Part shown: piece after piece, positions 27,505-36,760 of the stretch | Numbering within the stretch: the stretch's first letter is position 1 | Layout of the letters: every line of letters starts with the position of its first letter | Assembly (NCBI RefSeq): GCF_001043915.1 | Contig: NZ_LABX01000018.1 | Coordinates: 1 to 64,000 of the forward strand | Length of the DNA stretch: 64,000 bases | Direction of reading: 5' to 3' | DNA from: Methylobacterium aquaticum | GTDB lineage: Bacteria > Pseudomonadota > Alphaproteobacteria > Rhizobiales > Beijerinckiaceae | Notes under the pieces: generated by a model | Told to the model about the DNA's origin: nothing | The model's database searches: none | Seen by the model: the letters and a program-made list of their open reading frames with translations, nothing else | Position numbers and translations under genes: made by a program

Positions 27505-28257
27505 TCAGTTCCGTTCGGCCTGGAGGCGCGCGATCAGCGCCTCGATCTCGGTGCGTGCGGCGGCGAGCGCCTCGGGCCCGCGACCGCGCACGACGATCTG
27601 ATTGCGGAAACCCGCAGGCGTCATCGACGGGTAGGAGCCGATCGAGACGCCCGGATGCGCCTTGGCGATGGCCGAGAGCCCCTCGGCGTAGCCGCCCTCC
27701 GGCAGGTTGCCGGCCTCGATCGTCTCGGCGGTGACCCGCGCGCCGGTCTTCAGCCGCGGGGCGACCGAATCGAGCATCGCCTGCATGATCGCCGGGACCC
27801 CCGCCATCACGATCACGTTCTCGATCATGAAGCCCGGCGCCTTCGAGATCGGGTTCTCGATCAGCGCGGCGCCGAACGGGATGCGGGCCATGCGCAGGCG
27901 GGCCTCGTTGAGGTCTTCCGGCTTGATCCGCTCGAGCAGCATCGCCTTCGCCCGCGGATCGACGTCGATCCCGACGCCGACGGCCTGCGCCACGCAATCG
28001 GCCGTGATGTCGTCGTGAGTCGGCCCGATGCCGCCGGTGGTGAACAGATAGGTGTAGCGGGTCCGCAGGGCGTTCACCGCCGCCACGATCTCCTCGGCCA
28101 CGTCCGGCACCACCCGCACCTCGCGCAGGTCGATGCCCGAATTGGTCAGGTACTCGGCGATGTAGCCGATGTTCTTGTCCTTGGTGCGTCCGGACAGGAT
28201 CTCGTCGCCGATGACCAGGATGGCGGCCGTGACCGGGGCGGGGCTGGCGTCAGACAT
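27505..28257 (-). CDS. Molybdopterin-binding (MoCF/CinA-like) domain protein
   Basis: 250-aa protein with a MoaB/Mog-type fold: [27 protein letters not shown] at the N-terminus and the loop [21 protein letters not shown]. This matches the stand-alone N-terminal half of CinA (competence/damage-inducible protein A); the C-terminal nicotinamide-nucleotide deamidase domain is absent. Many such proteins act on ADP-ribose or NMN metabolites rather than molybdopterin, so the true substrate is uncertain. First gene of an operon with gpt. Confidence 0.85.
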   Translation of the reverse strand: MSDASPAPVTAAILVIGDEILSGRTKDKNIGYIAEYLTNSGIDLREVRVVPDVAEEIVAAVNALRTRYTYLFTTGGIGPTHDDITADCVAQAVGVGIDVDPRAKAMLLERIKPEDLNEARLRMARIPFGAALIENPISKAPGFMIENVIVMAGVPAIMQAMLDSVAPRLKTGARVTAETIEAGNLPEGGYAEGLSAIAKAHPGVSIGSYPSMTPAGFRNQIVVRGRGPEALAAARTEIEALIARLQAERN

Positions 28258-28408
28258 CGTGCTTCCTCAAGACTGTCCCGCGACCCGGGAACAGTCGGTT
28301 GACGCCCGCCTTATCGCGGCCTCCGGGCGCGCTCAAGCGTGACACCTGGGCCCTCGCCGGGTAAGCGCCGGGCATGCCCATCGCCATCCCTTCCCCCTGC
28401 GCTTCCCC

Positions 28409-29116
28409 ATGCGCTTCCCCGGCCCGCTGACCGAGGGGCGGCTGGTGCGCCGCTACAAGCGCTTCCTCGCCGATATCGAACTCGCCGACGGCACGCTCGT
28501 CACCGCGCATTGCGCCAATCCGGGGGCGATGCTGGGGCTGGCCGCGCCTGGCCGGCCGGTGCTGCTCTCGGCCTCGACCAACCCGGCCCGCAAGCTCGCC
28601 TGGTCGTGGGAACTGGTCGAGGCGGACCTGCCGGGCGGGCCGCAATGGGTCGGCATCAACACCGCCCGGCCGAACGCCCTGGTGGCCGAGGCGTTTCACG
28701 AGGGGCGCCTGACGCCGCTTGCCGGCGCCACGTCGTGGCGGGCGGGGGGCGCCTATGGCCGGGCGAGCCGCGTCGATTTCCTGGCCGGCGATGCCGCCGG
28801 GCCGATTCATGTCGAGGTCAAGAACTGCCACCTGATGCGGGCGCCCGGCCTCGCCGAGTTCCCGGACTGCGTCGCCGCCCGCAGCGCCCGCCACATGGAC
28901 GAACTGGCCGAAGTGGTGCGCCTCGGCGGCCGTGCCGTGGTGATCTGGGTGGTGCAGATGCGGGCCGAGCGCTTCACCGTCGCGGGCGATCTCGATCCGG
29001 CCTTTGCCGCCGCGTTCCGGCATGCGCGGGACGCCGGGGTGGCGGCCCACGCCTTCACGTGCCGGGTCGATGCGACCGAGGTGACGATCGGAACGGAGAT
29101 TCCGATCGTCGGGTGA
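28409..29116 (+). CDS. sfsA: SfsA family protein (sugar fermentation stimulation homologue)
   Basis: 235 aa, full length for SfsA. Family landmarks: RYKRFLADIELADG near the start, AHCANPGAMLGL, a nuclease-like core SRVDFLAGDAAGPIHVEVKNCHLM, and FPDCVAARSARHMDEL. The core resembles a restriction-endonuclease-type fold, and E. coli SfsA binds DNA, but its physiological role is poorly defined. It stands alone and is divergent from the MoCF gene. Confidence 0.92.
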   Translation: MRFPGPLTEGRLVRRYKRFLADIELADGTLVTAHCANPGAMLGLAAPGRPVLLSASTNPARKLAWSWELVEADLPGGPQWVGINTARPNALVAEAFHEGRLTPLAGATSWRAGGAYGRASRVDFLAGDAAGPIHVEVKNCHLMRAPGLAEFPDCVAARSARHMDELAEVVRLGGRAVVIWVVQMRAERFTVAGDLDPAFAAAFRHARDAGVAAHAFTCRVDATEVTIGTEIPIVG

Positions 29117-29528
29117 GGCATCACCAGCGCCCGGGCGTTGAACCACGGCTGAAGCGGCCGTTGTCGGGCAGACAGGATCCGGCCCTCAGCAGGTCTCGCC
29201 GACGTGGTCACCGGTTCGGCGGCAAAAATCTGCGATGACACAGGAACCTAAGCGGACGAAGCGGTGGCCCGCCACCGCAAGTCTGCTAAGGCCGCGCGGT
29301 CGGGGAAGCGTCCTCCGCTCGCAAGCGGACACCGTCCCGGGCGGGTCTCGCGGCGGCCAGGACCGGGCCCGCTCCGGCGAGAGATGACGATGGATCGCGA
29401 ACCAGGATGGCCTACGGTCATGCAGGATTCAATCGCGCGATTGGTTTTTGCGAACATCAAAATTCCCCACGGTAATCTCCGATTAGCCACTCTGATGCAT
29501 CATGGCGAGATCGGAGAGGACCGCGATC
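29117..29528. promoter_or_regulatory. Upstream region of the chemotaxis receptor
   Basis: 412 bp with no convincing gene. The last 100 bp are AT-richer and include a perfect 14-bp palindrome (29430-29443, CAATCGCGCGATTG) about 86 bp before the GTG start, a possible operator or promoter element for the receptor gene. Confidence 0.35.
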
Positions 29529-31610
29529 GTGAGCATCAAGAAGCTTTTGTTCTCGTCCATCGTCATGGTCTGCGCGATCGCATGCGGCTTGGCGGCGACG
29601 ATGGCGCTGGTCCACCGGTCCCGGACCGCGGAGATCGATCGCGGCGCGATCCGCCTCGACGTCGTGCGGGCCCTCGCGGCGATCCCCCAGGCGGTCAACA
29701 TGGAGCGCGGCCTGTGGAGCCTGCTCCTGACGACGGGCTCCCTGGAGGAGGCGGCCAAGCATGCCGGGCTCGCCGATCTGCGGCGCCGGTCCGACGCGGC
29801 CGTGGCGACGCTCCGGCGGGTGGTCGAGGCGTCTGCGACCCTGCCGGAATCCGGCTCCCTTCAGGCGACGGCGCGGGAGATCGAGGCGGGCTACGGGGCG
29901 GCCCGCGAACTGGCCCAGGCCCGGCTCGCCCTGCTGGTGGGCCAGCGCGGCGATGCCGAGAGCGCGCTGGCGAAGGTCATGGCGGGCATCAACGACGCCG
30001 CCGCCGCGCCCGCCTCGGCCTTGAGCCGCGAGCTCGCCGCGGCCGACGGCAAGGCCCATCGCTGGGTCCTCCTCGCCGCGGCGGCCGGTGAGCTGCGCGA
30101 CATCGGCGGCCGGCAGGCCGGCTTCCTCCAGAGCTTGGTCGTCGCCCGCAAACCGGTGACGCCGGAGCAGCGGATCGCCTTCTGGACCGCCCAGGGCCGT
30201 GTCGACCAGCTGCTCGCCGGACTCGAGAAGGCGGTGGCCGATCCCGGCGCCGGCGAGGCGGTGGCGGCGGCGATGGAGGGCGTGCGGGGCGGCTACGTCC
30301 AGACCTTCTCCGCACTCAAGAAGGACCTGCTGCCGCATGTCGATACCGGCGCCTTCCCGCTCGACGGCGCGGCCTATCGCGACCGGGCGATTCCGATGTG
30401 GCCGTCGGTGCTGCGGCTGCGCGACACCGCGTTCGACCGCGCCGCCGCCCTCCTGGCGGAGCGTCGCACCGAGGCGGAACGCGGCCTCGGTCTGGCGCTG
30501 GCCGCCCTCGCCGCCACGGTCGCGGTCGGGCTCGGCGTGCTGCTTCTGGTGGTCGCGCGGGTGATCCGGCCTCTCGCCGGCATGGCCCAGGCGATCGGCC
30601 GGGTGGCCCGGGGCGATCTCGACGTGGCGATCCCCGGTATGGGGCGTCGCGACGAGATCGGCGCGATGGCGGGGGCCGTCGCGGTGTTCAAGGACAGCCT
30701 GATGCGCAACCGGGCCCTCGAAGCGGAAGCGGCGTCGACGCGGGCGGGCGCGGAAGCGCGGCGCCGGGCCGACCTGCACCGGATCGCCGACCAGTTCGAG
30801 GGCGCGGTGAGCGCGGTCGTCGGCCACGTGGCACAGGCGGCGCACGCCATGCAGGCGACCGCCCAGGCCATGGTGACCACGGCGACGCGGACGGCCGATC
30901 ACAGCCACGCCGTCGCGGCGGCGGCCGGCCAGACGGCGGCCAACGTGCACACCGTCGCGACCGCGGCCGAGGAGCTGGGCTCGTCGATCGCCGAGATCAG
31001 CCGGCAGGTCGACGGTTCGGCCGCGCTCGTGCGCGTCACGGCGGCGGAAGCCGCGCAGACGGTCTCGCTGGTGCAGGACCTGAGCGGCGCGGCGGCCCGG
31101 GTCGGCGACGTCGTGGCGCTGATCTCCTCGATCGCCAGCCAGACCAACCTGCTGGCGCTGAACGCCACCATCGAGGCGGCCCGGGCCGGCGCGGCGGGCC
31201 GCGGCTTCGCGGTGGTCGCCGCCGAGGTGAAGGAGCTGGCCGGCCAGACCGCCAAGGCGACCGACGAGATCACCAGCCAGATCGCGGCGATTCAAGCCTC
31301 GACCGGCCGGGCCGTCGGGGCGATCGACGGGATCACGGCGCGGATCGGGGAGATCAGCGGCGTGGCGAACGCGATCGCGACCGCCGTGCAGCAGCAGGGA
31401 GCGGCGACGCAGGAGATCGTCCGCAACGTCGCCGAGGCCGCCGCCGGCACCGGCGAGGTCACCGGCACCATCGGCGCGGTCGCCCGGACCTCCGAGGACA
31501 CCGGCGCCGCCGCCACCGAGGTCCTGGCCTCGGCCTCGGCGATGTCGCGGCGGACCGGGCAGCTGACCGAGGAGGTGACCCGGTTCCTCGCGACGATCCG
31601 GGCGGCATGA
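29529..31610 (+). CDS. Methyl-accepting chemotaxis protein
   Basis: Inner-membrane chemoreceptor, about 693 aa. TM1 is at the N-terminus ([23 protein letters not shown]); a periplasmic sensing domain of about 300 aa follows (helical, four-helix-bundle-like); TM2 ([24 protein letters not shown]) leads into HAMP ([24 protein letters not shown]). The signalling tip is [23 protein letters not shown] with [25 protein letters not shown] 29529 (MSIKKLLF) follows GGAGAGG and is preferred to ATG 29502. The ligand is unknown and no che genes are nearby. Confidence 0.92.
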   Translation: MSIKKLLFSSIVMVCAIACGLAATMALVHRSRTAEIDRGAIRLDVVRALAAIPQAVNMERGLWSLLLTTGSLEEAAKHAGLADLRRRSDAAVATLRRVVEASATLPESGSLQATAREIEAGYGAARELAQARLALLVGQRGDAESALAKVMAGINDAAAAPASALSRELAAADGKAHRWVLLAAAAGELRDIGGRQAGFLQSLVVARKPVTPEQRIAFWTAQGRVDQLLAGLEKAVADPGAGEAVAAAMEGVRGGYVQTFSALKKDLLPHVDTGAFPLDGAAYRDRAIPMWPSVLRLRDTAFDRAAALLAERRTEAERGLGLALAALAATVAVGLGVLLLVVARVIRPLAGMAQAIGRVARGDLDVAIPGMGRRDEIGAMAGAVAVFKDSLMRNRALEAEAASTRAGAEARRRADLHRIADQFEGAVSAVVGHVAQAAHAMQATAQAMVTTATRTADHSHAVAAAAGQTAANVHTVATAAEELGSSIAEISRQVDGSAALVRVTAAEAAQTVSLVQDLSGAAARVGDVVALISSIASQTNLLALNATIEAARAGAAGRGFAVVAAEVKELAGQTAKATDEITSQIAAIQASTGRAVGAIDGITARIGEISGVANAIATAVQQQGAATQEIVRNVAEAAAGTGEVTGTIGAVARTSEDTGAAATEVLASASAMSRRTGQLTEEVTRFLATIRAA

Positions 31611-31629
31611 TCCTTGTGGTGGGGCGGCG

Positions 31630-32256
31630 CTACGGCGTCGCCGCCACCACGATCCGCGTCCGGCTGATGAAGGCGCGCGGGTCGGCGCCCTGGTGGCCGT
31701 AGAGGTCGCGGGTGACCGTCACGCTCTTGCTCCCCAGGGCTTTGCGGCATTCCTCCTTGACGAAGGTCTCGCCGAGCGGGGTCTCGTCGCCGGCGGGCTT
31801 GGCCTCGGCGCAGGTCCAGCCGTCATCGCCCCAATGGCTGCGGGCCTGGAGCCCGAGCAGGTGCCCCTTCTTGCGCAGGTAGAGCGGCACCGCGTCGTCG
31901 GTCTCGATCACCAGCCCGTCGACCCGGGCGTCGTCACCGACGAGCAGCGTCAGCCGTGCCGGGTGGCCGGCGACCCGGGTGCCGTTGCGCGTGGTGCCGT
32001 CGGCATAGGCAAAGCCGATGGCGTGCCGGCCCTTGGCATCCGCCGGGCAGGAGCGCCACTCGCTCCAGCCCGAGAGGGGACGGGCCGGCCCTTCGCGGCA
32101 GGCGAGATCGCCATAGCCTTTGCTCGAGATCGCCGAGACCGGCATCCCGACCCGCAGGTCGCGGAGATCCGCGGTCTCGGGCCCGGCGGCGAGCGCCGGC
32201 CCGGCGCACAGGAGGGCGGCCAGAGCCGCGAGATCAGTGCGAGACGGTCGGCGCAT
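31630..32256 (-). CDS. Exported hypothetical protein of the PQQ-dehydrogenase operon
   Basis: 208 aa, not recognised. Cleavable signal peptide (LAALAALLCAGPALAAG) and a mature domain with four Cys (in DLACREG, RSCPAD, WTCAEA, EECRKA), suggesting two disulfides in the periplasm. Its start overlaps the end of the cytochrome c gene by 23 bp, so it is translated from the same mRNA as the PQQ dehydrogenase and cytochrome. A role in that electron-transfer system is inferred from position. Convergent with the chemoreceptor gene. Confidence 0.65.
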   Translation of the reverse strand: MRRPSRTDLAALAALLCAGPALAAGPETADLRDLRVGMPVSAISSKGYGDLACREGPARPLSGWSEWRSCPADAKGRHAIGFAYADGTTRNGTRVAGHPARLTLLVGDDARVDGLVIETDDAVPLYLRKKGHLLGLQARSHWGDDGWTCAEAKPAGDETPLGETFVKEECRKALGSKSVTVTRDLYGHQGADPRAFISRTRIVVAATP

Positions 32257-32752
32257 CGGAGCCCTCCTTCTTGCGGTAGACGTCGCAGGCCCGGGAGGTC
32301 GTGCCGAAGAAGGCCGTGCACTCCGCGGCGGTCGGATCGCCCTTGCCCTTGAGTTGGGTGACGACGTAAGTCGCCACCGCATCGATCTCCGCCGGGCGCA
32401 AGAACACCGCCGTCTCCGGCGGCATGTTGCCGGCCATGTCGGCCTTCAGCGAATCGTAGCACTTCACCGTCTCGTAGGCGCCGCGCAGGTGGTAGGGCAT
32501 GCCGGTCCCGGGCCGGCCGCAGCGCACCACCTCGGCGACCTGCTCCTTGTCGAGCTGCGTCTTGCGCAGCGACAGCGCGTCGCCGCCATAGCCGCCGCCG
32601 CCGCCGCCATGCCACTTGTGGCAGCCCGAGCAGGCTTTCTTGAACACCGCGAGATCGCCTTCGCCCGCAGCCGTCCGGGCGCCCTGCGCCCAGGCTGGAC
32701 CGCAGGCGAGCGCGAGGCCGGCGAGCACAGCCGGCAACACCGTTTTCCGCAT
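32234..32752 (-). CDS. Periplasmic c-type cytochrome linked to PQQ dehydrogenase
   Basis: 172 aa with a signal peptide (VLPAVLAGLALACGPAWAQG) and one heme-binding motif CSGCHKW. Met in GMPYHL or NMPPE could be the sixth ligand. Two further Cys near the C-terminus (AECTAFFG, RACDVY) may form a disulfide. It directly follows the PQQ dehydrogenase gene (58-bp gap), so it is the likely electron acceptor, in the same way cytochrome cL serves methanol dehydrogenase. The Gly-rich loop (GGGGGGYGG) after the heme motif is unusual. Confidence 0.85.
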   Translation of the reverse strand: MRKTVLPAVLAGLALACGPAWAQGARTAAGEGDLAVFKKACSGCHKWHGGGGGGYGGDALSLRKTQLDKEQVAEVVRCGRPGTGMPYHLRGAYETVKCYDSLKADMAGNMPPETAVFLRPAEIDAVATYVVTQLKGKGDPTAAECTAFFGTTSRACDVYRKKEGSDAPTVSH

Positions 32753-32810
32753 CCGTCAAAACCTCGTGCGCGGCGGGGCACTGATGCGCCCCGCCTGGAC
32801 TGACATCGAT

Positions 32811-34580
32811 TCAGAGCGCGAAGACGTAGAGCATCGAGCCGGTCTGGATGTTCTTCAGCTCCGGGGTCGAGTCGATGAACCACTTGTCCCAGGCGCCGCC
32901 GAGGCCGACCAGGATCGCGACATATTGCTTGCCGTCGACCGTGAAGGTCATCGGCGGGGCGTTGACGCCGCTGCCGGTGCGGAACTCCCACAGCTTGTCG
33001 AGGCTCTTGGCGTCCAGCGCCATCACCCCGCCGGACGGCTCGCCGGTGAAGACGAGGTCCGGCGTCGCCAGCATGCCGCCCAGCAGCGGGAACGGGGTCT
33101 CGTGCTTGCCCGCGACCTTGCCGGTCTTCACGTCGATCGCCGTCACGCTGCCGGTGATGCGGAACGGCTGGCTCGGCCCGCCGCCGGTGAAGAACTCGCG
33201 GGGCTTGAGGTTCGCTTGCGTCATCGCCTCGTGGGTGACGCGGTTGCAGCTCTCGATGACCGGGATGTACCAGTATTGCAAATTCGGGTTATAGGCGGTC
33301 GGCGGCCAGTTCTTGCCGCCCATGTTGCCCGGGCAGAAATCAGCGTTCTTGTTCTCGGCCGAAGGCGTCGCCGCAGGGTTGTAGCGCTGCACGTCCTTGG
33401 TCGGGTCGTACTCGAACGGCTTGCCGGTATCGGGGTTGATGCCCTTGGTCCAAGTCACCTTCTTGACGAAGGGCGTCGCCCAGACGAATTGGCCGTTGGT
33501 GCGGTCGACCGCATAGGCGAAGCCGTTGCGATCGGCCTCGATGGCGAGCTTGCGGCCATTGGCATCGACCAGCAGGTTCTCCGACACGCTGTCGTAGTCG
33601 TAGGGATCGTTCGGCGTGTGCTGGAAGTGCCACTTGATCTTGCCGGTCGTGGCATCGAGGGCCAGCGTCGAGTCGGTGTAGAGGTTGTCGCCCGGCCGGT
33701 AGGCATTGTCCCAGTCCGGGCCCGGATTGCCGACGCCCCAGACGATCGTGTCGGTGTCGGGATCGTAGGTGCCGGTGACCCAGGTCGAGCCGCCGCCGCT
33801 GACCGCCGCGTTGTTCGGGCCCTTCCAGGTCTCATAGCCGGGCTCGCCCTTGCCCGGGATGGTGTGGGTGCGCCAGACCTCCTTCTCGGTCTTCAGGTCG
33901 GTGGCGGCGATCCAGCCGCGGATGCCGTATTCGGCGCCGCCGACGCCGGAGATCGCCATCCCCTTCACGATGAGCGGCGCGCCCGTGATGGTCTCGCCCT
34001 TGTCGGGATCGGCGACCTGGCGCTGCCAGGCGACCTGACCGGTCTCCTTGTTGGTGGCGATCAGGCGCCCGTCGAGGGTGTGGCTGACCACGAGGTCGCC
34101 CCAGAGCGCGACGCCGCGGTTGTTGACGCCGCAGCAGGCGACCGCGCCGGCCCATTCCCGGTCGGTCTTCGGGTCCATCTTCCAGACGAGCTTGCCCTCG
34201 CCGCCATGGGTGTCGATCTTGTAGACCGAGCCCCACCCGTCGGTGACGTACATCATGCCGTTCTCGACGATCGGCGTCCCTTCGAGCCCGCCATGGCTCC
34301 AGATGCCGCCGGACTCGATGCCGCCGAGCGCCATCGTCCAGGCGACCTTGAGGTTCTTGACGTTGCCCTTGTTGATCTGGCTCAGCGTCGAGTAGCGGTG
34401 GCCGGCGAAGTTCTTGTGGTGCTGGATCCAGTTGCCCTCCTCCTTGTCGGCGTTCAGCAGGCGTTCCTGCGTGACGCCGCTCTCGGCCGCGCGGGCCGGG
34501 GCGAGGGAGAGGGTGCCGGCCATCAGGGCGGCGACGGAGGTCGCGGCAAGGATGCGTCGCGCCGTGCGGGGCGTCGTCAT
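32811..34580 (-). CDS. PQQ-dependent alcohol dehydrogenase, lanthanide type (ExaF-like)
   Basis: Periplasmic quinoprotein of the methanol/ethanol dehydrogenase family, 589 aa with a signal peptide (residues 1-31, ending APARA). The vicinal disulfide Cys149-Cys150 (VACCGVN), metal ligands Glu217 (GGAEYG) and Asn285 (VGNPGPDWD), and catalytic Asp328 in TPNDPYDYD are visible. Asp330, two residues after the catalytic Asp, is the extra ligand that marks lanthanide-dependent members (XoxF, ExaF, PedH). Overall sequence looks closer to the ethanol than the methanol subgroup, but substrate and metal are predictions. Followed by its cytochrome c. Confidence 0.92.
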   Translation of the reverse strand: MTTPRTARRILAATSVAALMAGTLSLAPARAAESGVTQERLLNADKEEGNWIQHHKNFAGHRYSTLSQINKGNVKNLKVAWTMALGGIESGGIWSHGGLEGTPIVENGMMYVTDGWGSVYKIDTHGGEGKLVWKMDPKTDREWAGAVACCGVNNRGVALWGDLVVSHTLDGRLIATNKETGQVAWQRQVADPDKGETITGAPLIVKGMAISGVGGAEYGIRGWIAATDLKTEKEVWRTHTIPGKGEPGYETWKGPNNAAVSGGGSTWVTGTYDPDTDTIVWGVGNPGPDWDNAYRPGDNLYTDSTLALDATTGKIKWHFQHTPNDPYDYDSVSENLLVDANGRKLAIEADRNGFAYAVDRTNGQFVWATPFVKKVTWTKGINPDTGKPFEYDPTKDVQRYNPAATPSAENKNADFCPGNMGGKNWPPTAYNPNLQYWYIPVIESCNRVTHEAMTQANLKPREFFTGGGPSQPFRITGSVTAIDVKTGKVAGKHETPFPLLGGMLATPDLVFTGEPSGGVMALDAKSLDKLWEFRTGSGVNAPPMTFTVDGKQYVAILVGLGGAWDKWFIDSTPELKNIQTGSMLYVFAL

Positions 34581-34756
34581 GGGTCTCTCCTCCAGGCGGC
34601 CTTATGGTTTGTCGTCGCCTCGGCGCGGGCCGCCTCGCGGCCGGGCGTGGTTTGGTGTGCGGTGGCTCAGCCGAGTCGGGTGGCACGACTCATCGCAGCT
34701 TCTTGTCTTTGCGTCATGTTCGCCGCCGAGCCGATGAGCGCGGCGGCGCATGACGT

Positions 34757-35215
34757 TCAGCGGGACGCGCGGACCTCGACCGGCACGTCCATCGCGCCGG
34801 CCTTGCGGAAGCTCGCCTGGCAGGTGAAGCGCTCGCCCGCGGCCAGCGGCTGGCGGGTCTGGAGCAGCATGACGTGCATGCCCTCGGGGGTCAGGGCGGT
34901 CTCGCCCGCGGCCTTGACGGGAATGGTCTGAACCGGACGTTTCGAGGGCGGACCCTCGCCGCCCTTGTCGACCGTGACCCGCTCGCTGAAATTCGCAAAG
35001 GGGCAGCGCAAGCGCACCAGGGCATCGGCCTCGGATGCGCGGTTCATCACCGTCAGGTGGAGCGGGATGTCGGCTCCGACCTTTGCCGTGGGCGCAACGA
35101 AGGCATGCACCACGTCGATATCGCCGGCCATGGCCGGGACACAGACGAGAAACAAGGCAACGGCCACGCTCGCAGCACGATTCCAGAAATAAACCCGTCG
35201 CGTCATCAGCGGCAT
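34757..35215 (-). CDS. PCu(A)C-type periplasmic copper chaperone
   Basis: About 152 aa with an N-terminal signal segment (AASVAVALFLVCVPAMA) and a cupredoxin-like PCu(A)C domain: LHLTVMNRASEADALVRLRCPFAN, then EGMHVMLLQTRQPLAAG carrying a conserved His/Met copper site. Known relatives bring copper to the CuA site of cytochrome oxidase. It lies upstream of the PQQ dehydrogenase gene (176-bp gap) on the same strand and may be a separate unit. Start ATG 35215 or 35206; the frame open to 35263 is not required. Metal specificity is not proven. Confidence 0.75.
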   Translation of the reverse strand: MPLMTRRVYFWNRAASVAVALFLVCVPAMAGDIDVVHAFVAPTAKVGADIPLHLTVMNRASEADALVRLRCPFANFSERVTVDKGGEGPPSKRPVQTIPVKAAGETALTPEGMHVMLLQTRQPLAAGERFTCQASFRKAGAMDVPVEVRASR

Positions 35216-35471
35216 GGCGTTGCCGTGATGGCATGGTCGAGCGGCATGGATGCTGGCATCCACTCTCCTCCCTCTTGCATCAGCTTCGCCTTTTCGCGGC
35301 GAATTGGGTGAGAGGGTAGCCGGCGCCGATGGTCCGTCAAGATCGAAGAATAAGAGGCTTCTGAAAAGTTGCCCGCGACCGATGCGGCAGGGCCTGGGGT
35401 TGGCGCCCCTCCCGCTCGGCCGGGAGCCGGGTTAAGGTCGGTGATTCGAAACGCCCGGATGGGAGGATGAG

Positions 35472-35921
35472 ATGGCCGAGAGCGGGTCAGACGCGCCGCC
35501 GACAAGGGGCCGTTTCGACATCGGGGCGATCGCCGCCGCCTTGCCCGAGAGCGCGACCACGATGCTGGTCGACACCTACCTGACAGACCGGCCGGCGGCG
35601 AGCGCCCGGGTGTTTCGCGTCTACCGACCGACGCCGGCGCATTACCACGAGGGCTGCGACGAATATCTCTACGTGCTGTCCGGCCGCGGCACGTTCTGGA
35701 TCGGTGATGCCTCCGACGAGGCGGAATTCGGCCCGGGTCAGCTCCTTGTCTTCGAGCGCGGCGTCGTCCACGCCCTGCCGCGCCTGATCGAGGAGCCGGT
35801 GGTGTTCCTCTCCGTCGACACGCCCCGGCGCGCCCCGACCGACGTGATCTTCGTCGATCCCGGCACCGGCACGGCGCAGAGCTTCATGGCCCGCAACGCT
35901 CACCGCGCCGATCCGGCTTGA
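35472..35921 (+). CDS. Cupin domain protein
   Basis: 149 aa. A single small beta-barrel with the cupin metal motifs: PTPAHYHEGCDEYLYVLSGRGTFWIGD (His, His/Glu ligands) and FGPGQLLVFERGVVHALP (His). Enzyme activity or sugar/metabolite binding cannot be told from sequence. ATG 35472 follows GGGAGG. It is 53 bp upstream of the SDR gene on the same strand; the two probably form an operon and act in one small-molecule conversion. Confidence 0.8.
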   Translation: MAESGSDAPPTRGRFDIGAIAAALPESATTMLVDTYLTDRPAASARVFRVYRPTPAHYHEGCDEYLYVLSGRGTFWIGDASDEAEFGPGQLLVFERGVVHALPRLIEEPVVFLSVDTPRRAPTDVIFVDPGTGTAQSFMARNAHRADPA

Positions 35922-35974
35922 CCTGCCGGGCTCCGCCCGCGATGCACGGCGCATAACAAGCGGGAGGACACGCC

Positions 35975-36760
35975 ATGATGGGCGAGAGCAAGGTCGCGCT
36001 GGTCACCGGCGCGGCGCGGGGCATCGGGCTGGCGGCGGCGCAACTCTTCCTCGACGAGGGGTGGCGCGTCGCGCTCCTCGACATCGACGGAGCGGCGCTG
36101 GAACAGGCGGTGGCCGCGCTCGGCCGGCCCGACGACACCCTGGCGCTGACCGCCGACGTCGCCGAAGCCGAGGCGGTCGCGCAGGCCGTCGCCGCGGTCG
36201 AGGCCCGGTTCGGCCGGCTCGATGCGCTGGTCAACAACGCCGGCACCGCGGTGTTCAAGCCGCTCCTCGACACCAGCCCCGCCGAGTGGGCCCGGGTGCT
36301 TGCCGTCAATCTCACCGGCCCGTTCCTGTTCGTGCAGGCGGCGGCTCCCCTGATGGCGCGGAGCGGCGGCGGCGCGGTCGTTAACATCACGTCGATCTCA
36401 GGCCAGCGCGCCTCGACCCTGCGGGTCGCCTACGGCACCAGCAAGGCCGCGCTGAAGCACCTGACGAAGCAGCAGGCGGTGGAACTCGCGCACCTGAACA
36501 TCCGGGTCAATGCCGTGGCGCCGGGGCCGGTCGACACCGCCATGGCGAAGAAGGTCCACAGCGCGGCGATCCGCGCCGATTACCACGACGCCGTCCCGCT
36601 CAACCGCTACGGCCTGGAGCGCGAGATCGCCGACGCCATCGTCTACCTGTGCGGTCCACGGGCGAGCTACGTCACCGGCCAGACCCTGGCGGTGGATGGC
36701 GGCTTCGATGCGGCCGGGATCGGGCTGCCGACCCTGCGGCGTGACCTCGCGGCCCTCTGA
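35975..36760 (+). CDS. Short-chain dehydrogenase/reductase
   Basis: 261-aa SDR oxidoreductase. Cofactor motif VTGAARGIG, acidic DIDG after beta-2 (suggesting NAD(H)), NNAGT, catalytic Ser in ITSISGQ and YGTSK (Tyr-x3-Lys), and VDGGF near the C-terminus. The substrate is unknown. Good Shine-Dalgarno (GGGAGGA) before ATG 35975. Co-directional with the cupin gene. A composite hairpin element begins 4 bp after its stop codon and may end the transcript. Confidence 0.88.
   Translation: MMGESKVALVTGAARGIGLAAAQLFLDEGWRVALLDIDGAALEQAVAALGRPDDTLALTADVAEAEAVAQAVAAVEARFGRLDALVNNAGTAVFKPLLDTSPAEWARVLAVNLTGPFLFVQAAAPLMARSGGGAVVNITSISGQRASTLRVAYGTSKAALKHLTKQQAVELAHLNIRVNAVAPGPVDTAMAKKVHSAAIRADYHDAVPLNRYGLEREIADAIVYLCGPRASYVTGQTLAVDGGFDAAGIGLPTLRRDLAAL

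Noticed and set aside
29248-29490. 80-codon minus-strand frame upstream of the chemoreceptor
   Set aside because: No ribosome site of note, no motif, Arg/Ser-rich; more likely part of the promoter region.
32616-34931. 771-codon plus-strand frame opposite the PQQ dehydrogenase
   Set aside because: Antisense shadow with no recognisable domain.
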